DNA from: Oribacterium sp.
GTDB lineage: Bacteria > Bacillota_A > Clostridia > Lachnospirales > Lachnospiraceae
NCBI GenBank assembly: GCA_017940955.1
Contig: JAGAXP010000220.1
Span: 1 to 36,105 of the forward strand
Direction of reading: 5' to 3'
DNA length: 36,105 bases
Within the stretch, counting starts at the first letter, position 1; every line of letters begins with the position of its first letter. A model generated the notes under the pieces. That model was not told the origin of the DNA. It worked only from the letters and a program-made list of their open reading frames with translations, and did not search any database. Positions 31,355 to 36,105 of this stretch are shown here, one piece after another. The translations under genes were made by a program, and so were the position numbers.

Positions 31355-33076
31355 TCAGGAAAGCTGTGATGGCTTTGTTACCTTGTAGTCTGACCAACTG
31401 CTAAGCTTGTTGGCACCTGAAAGGTCTGCAGTTTCCTTATAATCGCCGGTTACTGTAACAGTGTAGTTTGAATCACCTGAAACGATGACATTTCCGTTCT
31501 TGTCAACGATAGTCACAGCCTTACCTGATGCATCAACGATCTTACCTTCTGAGTAAAGGTTTGTAACAGTTGAGTTTCCTGTTACAGTCCAGGTTGAGGT
31601 GCTGTCAATGTAGACATTGGCATAACCGTTTCCGCCGTTACCAGCATCAGACTCGTCATCTACAAAGGCACCCTTAAGTGTTGAACCTTCGGTCATGTAG
31701 AAATCAAGCTCAGAAATGGAATCCCAGATAACATTACCCTCCATATCCTGAGAGATGGCAGTAAATGTTGTGTCTGCGCCGTTAGCGCCTGTGCTTCCCC
31801 ATCCGCGCTCATTGCTGTTTCCGGTAACACGCAGGAAGAAGTCATTGTCTTCGGCATAGGTAATGTCTACATCCTTCAAAGTGAAGGTTGACTGTGTATT
31901 TGTTGAATAGAACATGCCGCCATTCTTGGCTGTGAGTGTTCCGCCGTCCATCTCAAAGGTTGAATTACCAACTTCTGAGTCGCCGGACATGGACTGATAG
32001 AGGATGACATTCCATGTGAGATTGTTCTGTGAAAGGTCAGCCATGTTGCCGGAAAGATCACAGTTGAAAAGTCTGATCTGGTTGTCGCCTTCGATGCAGA
32101 TGGCTTCTGATCCGTTTGCTGTAAGGGTTGCGCCGTTAATGCTTATGTCGGCAGTTGAATATACAGCCGGAGAACCGCTGCCGTTGGAAACATAGGTTCC
32201 GCCGTCCACAACCATCTTTCCGCCGCCTCTGTCAGAACGGATAGCTGCTGAGGACTCGCCGTTTGTGGTTACTGTATCGTTCCAGGCATAGAGAGTTCCG
32301 CCGCCTGCAACGTGGATACCGCCTGAAGTGTCCTTTGCTGTTGTGATGGTTGTGTCTGCTACGTAGGTGACACCCTTATCGTATGCGAATACACCTGCAC
32401 CGCCCTTGGCATCGGTTGTGATGGTTGAATTTGAAACATAAGCTGTACCGTCTGTGGCAAGTACAGCAGCACCCACACCGTAGAAGGAACTTGTGTCGCC
32501 GCCGGTTGAATCAGAGGAGTTTCTTGTGATGTTTGCGTTCCTGATGGTGACAGCTGCACTGTTTGATACGAGAACTGCATTCTGATCTGTTCCTGTTGAT
32601 TCAATGTTTCCTGTGAGCTCTGCATCTGAAGTTATATCATTTACGGCAGAGTAGCTTTCAGGCTTGGAGGATCCGCCGCCTGGCATACCACCGGGACCGC
32701 CCTGACCGTTACCGCCTGGCATACCGCCGGGGCCGCCCTGACCATTGCCACCGGGACCGCCCTGGCCGTTGCCGGGTTCAAAATCGCCTCCGCCATTTAT
32801 GCCGCCGGGGCCATCATGACCATTTCCGTCTGGGGCGCCCTGCTCATTTCCATTAGGAGCACCCTGGCCGCCCTCGCCGTTTGGGCCGCCCTGACCGTTT
32901 TCATCCGGTGCACCCTGGCCATCAGGCCTGTTGTTCTGCATGCCATTTACTGAGTTATCCTGTGTGGCCTCAACGGTAGTTGCAGTAGTTGAGGAAGCTG
33001 ATGATCCGCACGCGCTAAGCATTAGCGAAGCTGTAAGTAATGTTGTTGCTGTGATTGCTATGTTTTTTCTTTTCAT
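31355..33076 (-). CDS. Beta-helix-like surface lipoprotein with Gly/Pro/Asn-rich linker (paralogue of 500-2164)
   Basis: 573 residues. The signal peptide ends LSACGSS (lipid Cys about 23). Residues about 45-145 are a Gly/Pro/Asn/Gln low-complexity linker with repeats such as GNGQGGPGGMPG, followed by about 400 residues of strand-turn repeats of right-handed beta-helix type. It shares SSAAIRSDRGGG, NGSGSPAVYSTADI, ILYQSMSGD, GGMFY and WDSIS with the lipoprotein at 500-2164, but the flexible part is placed before the helix here and after it there. The linker may pass through the thick wall so the helix domain sits outside. No catalytic residues recognised. AAAGGAC precedes the ATG. Confidence 0.82.
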   Translation of the reverse strand: MKRKNIAITATTLLTASLMLSACGSSASSTTATTVEATQDNSVNGMQNNRPDGQGAPDENGQGGPNGEGGQGAPNGNEQGAPDGNGHDGPGGINGGGDFEPGNGQGGPGGNGQGGPGGMPGGNGQGGPGGMPGGGSSKPESYSAVNDITSDAELTGNIESTGTDQNAVLVSNSAAVTIRNANITRNSSDSTGGDTSSFYGVGAAVLATDGTAYVSNSTITTDAKGGAGVFAYDKGVTYVADTTITTAKDTSGGIHVAGGGTLYAWNDTVTTNGESSAAIRSDRGGGKMVVDGGTYVSNGSGSPAVYSTADISINGATLTANGSEAICIEGDNQIRLFNCDLSGNMADLSQNNLTWNVILYQSMSGDSEVGNSTFEMDGGTLTAKNGGMFYSTNTQSTFTLKDVDITYAEDNDFFLRVTGNSNERGWGSTGANGADTTFTAISQDMEGNVIWDSISELDFYMTEGSTLKGAFVDDESDAGNGGNGYANVYIDSTSTWTVTGNSTVTNLYSEGKIVDASGKAVTIVDKNGNVIVSGDSNYTVTVTGDYKETADLSGANKLSSWSDYKVTKPSQLS

Positions 33077-33227
33077 TATTTTTGTCCTTTATTTTATAGA
33101 GATTATTTGCTTTCGATGGGCATAATATAGAACAGAAAACTTAAACTATGCTGAAAAGAAAAAAAGATTTTGCATGTGGCTCAGGATACGGATATGATTA
33201 TAAATAAGAAAACTTAAGGAGGCTCAC

Positions 33228-33320
33228 ATGAAAAATACCAAAAATGCAATATGGACGTTCAATAAGGAAATAGATTTTGAGGAGTGCGGTAAAGGCGTAT
33301 TTTATCTCTCTCAAGCTTAA
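33228..33320 (+). pseudogene. Truncated cupin N-terminus (30 codons)
   Basis: AAGGAGG, 5 nt, ATG, then MKNTKNAIWTFNKEIDFEE and CGKGVFYLSQA, stop. The pattern FNKEI.FEE.GKGV is the start of small KdgF-like cupin proteins, which then continue with KR..L.Y and the metal-binding strands. Here the frame diverges after GKGV and ends, so about 80 residues including all metal ligands are missing. It keeps a perfect ribosome site and is probably a dead stub left by a deletion. Confidence 0.65.
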
Positions 33321-33373
33321 ACTATTAACCCATCGAGAAAAGTTTGGATATCACCTGAAAATGTCGGCAATGT

Positions 33374-33754
33374 TTATCCGATCCATATCTTCGCAGCAGC
33401 TAATGACACATATATTGCATCCATCTTAGTGAAGTCAATCCCGAAGGTCTTTTCAAGCTGATTGATCCTGTATTTTACAGTATTGAGATGGAGGTTCATG
33501 GTGTCTGCGGCTTTCTCCAGGAGGATTACATTAGCACCGTTCTGCTGTGCGGTAAGAGCTGCAGAAACACCGGTTGCACCTGCACCAACTACAACTACAT
33601 CTGCCTGAGTTTCTTCGCTTGTCTCAGCGGCTGTTGTGGTTTCGCCTGCAGCTTCTGTAGCACTTGCTGTTGTTGCTTCAGGGGTTTCTGTGGCAGCGCA
33701 TCCTGTCATAACCATTCCTGCGATGAGAACAGTTGATATGATTTTTCTCTTCAT
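33374..33754 (-). CDS. Chimeric ORF: flavoprotein lipoprotein N-terminus fused to PucR-type HTH
   Basis: 126 residues from MKRKIISTVL, with GGGAG upstream. A lipoprotein signal (VMTGCAAT) and Thr/Ala/Glu linker lead into VVVVGAGATGVSAALTAQQ and GANVILLEKAA, the dinucleotide-binding start of a fumarate/urocanate-reductase-like FAD domain. After about 35 residues of it the sequence changes without a frameshift to DTMNLHLNTVKYRINQLEK and TFGIDFTKMDAIYVSLAAAK. That is the C-terminal helix-turn-helix of PucR/CdaR-type regulators. A DNA-binding tail on an exported lipoprotein makes no functional sense, so this is most likely a deletion product joining two former genes. The middle of both genes is gone. 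Confidence 0.75.
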   Translation of the reverse strand: MKRKIISTVLIAGMVMTGCAATETPEATTASATEAAGETTTAAETSEETQADVVVVGAGATGVSAALTAQQNGANVILLEKAADTMNLHLNTVKYRINQLEKTFGIDFTKMDAIYVSLAAAKIWIG

Positions 33755-34102
33755 GATATTTCTCCCGTATTTCATATTACAATAAACAACGTTAAAAAAT
33801 TAACATGTACTTATAATCGCATAGCCTGATAAAAAACGATATGTCTGTTTCGGACAAACGGCCTATCGAAAAATCATCATGGCGGCTAATGTTTATCACA
33901 ATAAACCGAGATTTGGCATCGACCTGATTTCTGGTGTAGAAGAGAAGTATTATATATAAAAATCATAGCTATAGTGTTATGATGACAGGACAGCAATGGT
34001 ATTTTTTATTCGCATCGGGGTATTATTTGATGGTGTAAAGACCGCTATAAAAAATTTAGTCAAGGAAAAAAGGCTCTAGTAAACCTTGCAGGAGGAATCA
34101 TT
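33755..34102. other. Non-coding gap before the Gfo/Idh gene
   Basis: AT-rich. It contains GTTAA-AAAA-TTAAC near 33789-33803 and a short TGTC-N7-GACA dyad near 33841. No ORF, RNA gene or convincing promoter was identified. Confidence 0.4.
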
Positions 34103-35104
34103 ATGAATTTAGGTATAGTTGGAACAGGTAAAATTGTAGTTGATGCATTGTTTGCCATGCAGCCGGTCAAAGATATAAATCTAATGTCGATATTTGCAAG
34201 ACCTCGAAGCCGTGAAAAGGGAGTAGAGCTTGCAAAGAAATATGGTATTACTGAAGTCTTCACTGATTATGATGAGATGCTTGACAGTGGTGATGTGGAT
34301 ACGGTTTATATCGGACTGGTAAACATGGTTCATTTTGAATATGCAAAGAAGGCACTGGAAAAAGATATAAATGTAATACTTGAAAAGCCTTTTGTCGGAA
34401 ATTATCAGGAGGCAAAAGAACTGATCGACATTGCAAAAGAGAAGGGCTGTTTTATTTTCGAAGCAATTACGGTCCTTCACAATGATGTGATCCTTAAGAT
34501 GAAAGAAGCATTGCCAAAACTCGGGCGGATCCGCATGATGACGGCCAATTATTCTCAGTATTCCAGCCGATATGACAGATATCTTGCCGGAGATGTTGAT
34601 CCTGCCTTTGATCCTGCTTGCCTGAGCGGTGCGCTTAGGGATATCAATGTCTACAACATCCATTATGCCGCGGAGCTGTTTGGAAGACCTGAAAAGGTTT
34701 CGTATCACCCGAACAGAGGTTTTAACGGAGTGGACACCTCAGGAACTCTGGTGATGGAATATGACGGATTCTCTGCTGTATGCACCGGCGCCAAAGATTC
34801 TGACAGTCCCTGTTTTGTGACTGTTCAGGGTGAAAAGGGTTATATGAAGATTGATGGAAAGCCGAATGTTGCACCGAATCTTACTATCGTGACTGTTGAT
34901 GACAGCGGTGAACTTGTAAAGGATGCAGCAGGCGCCATGACACGGAAAACAATAATAGAGGAATTTGTTCCGTCGGAGACTCATCACAGAATGACCCGGG
35001 AATTCATTGATTTTGCCCGGATCATAGATGAGAAAGATTACAGGGAATGGGAAAGGTATGCCAGGGAAACGCTGGATGTGATGAGTGTTCTTGACCGGTG
35101 TTGA
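34103..35104 (+). CDS. Gfo/Idh/MocA family NAD(P)-dependent oxidoreductase
   Basis: 333 residues; AGGAGGA lies before the ATG. The N-terminal Rossmann fold (1-120) opens NLGIVGTGKIVVDAL (GxGxI dinucleotide motif), followed by DTVYIGLVNMVHFEYAKKALEK and the family marker VILEKPF (EKP). The C-terminal alpha/beta domain (about 125-320) carries LSGALRDINVYNIHYAAELFG, where the usual G..D...Y..H catalytic pattern is visible as GALRDINVYNIHY. It oxidises or reduces a sugar, polyol or pseudo-disaccharide; the substrate is not readable. No partner gene of sugar metabolism is adjacent. The GNAT gene follows, but it has its own promoter. Confidence 0.92.
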   Translation: MNLGIVGTGKIVVDALFAMQPVKDINLMSIFARPRSREKGVELAKKYGITEVFTDYDEMLDSGDVDTVYIGLVNMVHFEYAKKALEKDINVILEKPFVGNYQEAKELIDIAKEKGCFIFEAITVLHNDVILKMKEALPKLGRIRMMTANYSQYSSRYDRYLAGDVDPAFDPACLSGALRDINVYNIHYAAELFGRPEKVSYHPNRGFNGVDTSGTLVMEYDGFSAVCTGAKDSDSPCFVTVQGEKGYMKIDGKPNVAPNLTIVTVDDSGELVKDAAGAMTRKTIIEEFVPSETHHRMTREFIDFARIIDEKDYREWERYARETLDVMSVLDRC

Positions 35105-35138
35105 CCATATCCCGGATATAGCAAAGGCCTTTGAAATA

Positions 35139-35185
35139 TTGACAATAAGTAACCGAACGTTTACAATTACAAATGTAAACGTTCG
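35139..35185 (+). promoter_or_regulatory. Promoter with overlapping 12-bp-arm palindromic operator (GNAT gene)
   Basis: TTGACA (35139-35144), 17 bp, TACAAT (35162-35167), a consensus promoter. A perfect palindrome CGAACGTTTACA (35154-35165) / TGTAAACGTTCG (35174-35185) overlaps the -10 box, ideal for repression. A related operator is found before the TetR gene at 35899-35925. Confidence 0.85.
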
Positions 35186-35234
35186 ATTACTTTTGCGTAA
35201 AGGTATGGTGTCAGGTTCTGGAAAGGAAGTAAAC

Positions 35235-35855
35235 ATGGGTATAACAATCAGACTTGAAGAAGAAAAAGATTATAGAAATGTTGAAAATTTGATACGGGAT
35301 GCTTTTTGGAATGTCTACAGGCCCGGATGTATGGAGCATTACGTTATGCATTGTTTTCGGGATGATCCAGCATTTATCAGGGAGCTTGATTATATTATGG
35401 AGCTCGATGGAGAGTTGATTGGGCATGCTATGTACTGCCGCTCGGAAATACTGCTTAGCGACGGAAGCATTAAGCCGGTTATCACACTGGGGCCGATTAG
35501 TATTGCAAATGAATTCAAGCGAAAAGGATATGGGAAGAAACTCCTGGATGCCACTCTTGAAAAGGCTAAGGAGGCGGGTTATGGAGCCGTAATCATGGAA
35601 GGAAATATCGACTTTTACGGAAAGTCCGGATTCGTTCCATCCAAATCAAAGGGCATACGCTATGCTGATGATCCTGAAGCTGATTATCTTCTTTGTCTTG
35701 AGTTGAAGAAGGGATATCTGGATGGAACAGATGGAACCTGGATTGATCCGAGCGGGTATTTTGTTTGTCAAAATGATCCGGAAGGATTCGAGAAGTTCGA
35801 AGCCGGTTTTCCTTATAAGGAGAAGAAAAAACTGCCGGGTCAGTTGTTCGGATAA
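35235..35855 (+). CDS. GNAT-family N-acetyltransferase
   Basis: 206 residues from MGITIRLEEEKDYRNVENL, chosen because GGAAAGGAAG lies upstream and the promoter at 35139-35167 lies inside any longer frame. The GNAT fold runs from the first strand (about 3-10) through LDYIMELDGELIGHAMYCRSEI. The acetyl-CoA loop is FKRKGYGKKLLDATLEKAKEAGYGAVIMEGN (the [RQ]xxGxG/A pattern appears as KRKGYGKKLL). It ends with a C-terminal extension of about 50 residues (DGTDGTWIDPSGYFVCQ). It transfers an acetyl group to a small molecule or peptide; acceptor unknown. Probably repressed by the TetR protein encoded next, through a shared operator. Confidence 0.9.
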   Translation: MGITIRLEEEKDYRNVENLIRDAFWNVYRPGCMEHYVMHCFRDDPAFIRELDYIMELDGELIGHAMYCRSEILLSDGSIKPVITLGPISIANEFKRKGYGKKLLDATLEKAKEAGYGAVIMEGNIDFYGKSGFVPSKSKGIRYADDPEADYLLCLELKKGYLDGTDGTWIDPSGYFVCQNDPEGFEKFEAGFPYKEKKKLPGQLFG

Positions 35856-35882
35856 AAGTAGCTGCTTCATTACTTCATAAAA

Positions 35883-35925
35883 TTGACAAAACGTAACCGG
35901 GAGTCTACTATCCATGTAAACTCTC
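35883..35925 (+). promoter_or_regulatory. Promoter with related palindromic operator (TetR gene)
   Basis: TTGACA (35883-35888), 17 bp, TACTAT (35906-35911). An imperfect dyad CGGGAGTCTAC / GTAAACTCTCG overlaps the -10 and resembles the operator at 35154-35185 in its outer CG, inner TAC/GTAAAC and the flanking GATTA. It fits autorepression by the TetR protein. Confidence 0.75.
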
Positions 35926-35946
35926 GATTATTTTTAGGAATCAAAG

Positions 35947-36105
35947 ATGAAAACTACAAAAGAAGAAATATTACTGGTATCCCTAAGGCTTTTCGCTGAG
36001 CGCGGTTATGATGCGGTTTCTATCAGCATGATAGCGGAAGAGATTGGCATCACAAAAGGAGCTCTCTACAGACATTTTGTCAGTAAGCAGGAGATATACG
36101 ATAAA
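35947..36105 (+). CDS. TetR-family regulator, N-terminal part (runs off the window)
   Basis: 53 codons from ATG at 35947 to the right edge, in frame with no stop. The TetR DNA-binding domain is plain: EEILLVSLRLFAERGYDAVSISMIAEEIG followed by ITKGALYRHFVSKQEIY (core ITKGALYRHF). The ligand-binding part is outside the window. A consensus promoter with an overlapping palindrome precedes it, and a related palindrome overlaps the promoter of the GNAT gene, so it probably represses both. TTTTTAGGAA is the only ribosome-site-like sequence. Confidence 0.9.
   Translation, partial: MKTTKEEILLVSLRLFAERGYDAVSISMIAEEIGITKGALYRHFVSKQEIYDK

Noticed and set aside
31876..32625. Several ORFs in other frames of the second beta-helix lipoprotein
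   Set aside because: They lie wholly inside the strongly supported 573-residue gene and have repetitive composition from it.

Overview
The window looks like part of a secondary replicon (chromid or megaplasmid) of a rumen or gut Lachnospiraceae bacterium, most like Butyrivibrio or Pseudobutyrivibrio. The basis is AT-rich Gram-positive DNA with strong AGGAGG ribosome-binding sites, many lipoproteins with LxxC-type boxes, a double-domain sugar-type ABC transporter of Clostridia type, and a complete plasmid-type replication and partition locus in the middle. Genus and replicon type are inferred from style and content; no alignment was run.

Layout. 1-2.2 kb: a partial minus-strand gene and a large beta-helix-like lipoprotein. 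2.2-6.9 kb, minus strand: a small unknown protein, a DUF1294 membrane protein, an intact type-B carboxylesterase, and a membrane-anchored esterase homologue that has lost its catalytic Ser and His. 7.0-7.7 kb: a PIN toxin / Phd-type antitoxin pair. 7.7-14.1 kb is the replicon core. It has a 1.3-kb AT-rich non-coding stretch with three 17-bp palindromes (candidate centromere sites) and a 39-bp near-perfect hairpin, then parA and parB. These are followed by about two dozen copies of a roughly 21-bp iteron, a consensus promoter, one inverted iteron, the Rep_3-like initiator gene and a small co-transcribed gene.

14.1-20.5 kb: a small membrane protein, then a yfbR-like HD 5'-deoxynucleotidase followed by an unusual 824-residue adenosine-deaminase-like protein with a C-terminal Rossmann-like domain. 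Next come two orphan iterons, an L,D-transpeptidase and an SH3-polysaccharide deacetylase; the last two are each preceded by copies of the same degenerate leader repeat. 20.5-26.6 kb: a five-gene ABC importer operon (DUF3798 binding lipoprotein, RbsA-like ATPase, two permeases, a small membrane-anchored protein) with a hairpin after the binding-protein gene. 26.6-30.5 kb: a LysR regulator divergent from a UxaA-family dehydratase and an SLC13/DASS-type anion transporter, probably a sugar-acid or dicarboxylate catabolic unit.

30.5-34.1 kb is a decaying zone: an internally deleted alpha/beta hydrolase, a 30-codon cupin stub, and a fusion of a flavoprotein lipoprotein N-terminus to a PucR-type helix-turn-helix. 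These lie around a small Ser/His/Gly-rich protein and a second beta-helix lipoprotein paralogous to the first. 34.1-36.1 kb: a Gfo/Idh/MocA oxidoreductase, a GNAT acetyltransferase and the start of a TetR regulator. The last two have matching promoters with related palindromic operators.

The candidates most worth following for new biology are the HD nucleotidase / deaminase-Rossmann pair next to the origin, the centromere-like palindromes and giant hairpin before parA, and the membrane-anchored pseudo-esterase beside its active relative.
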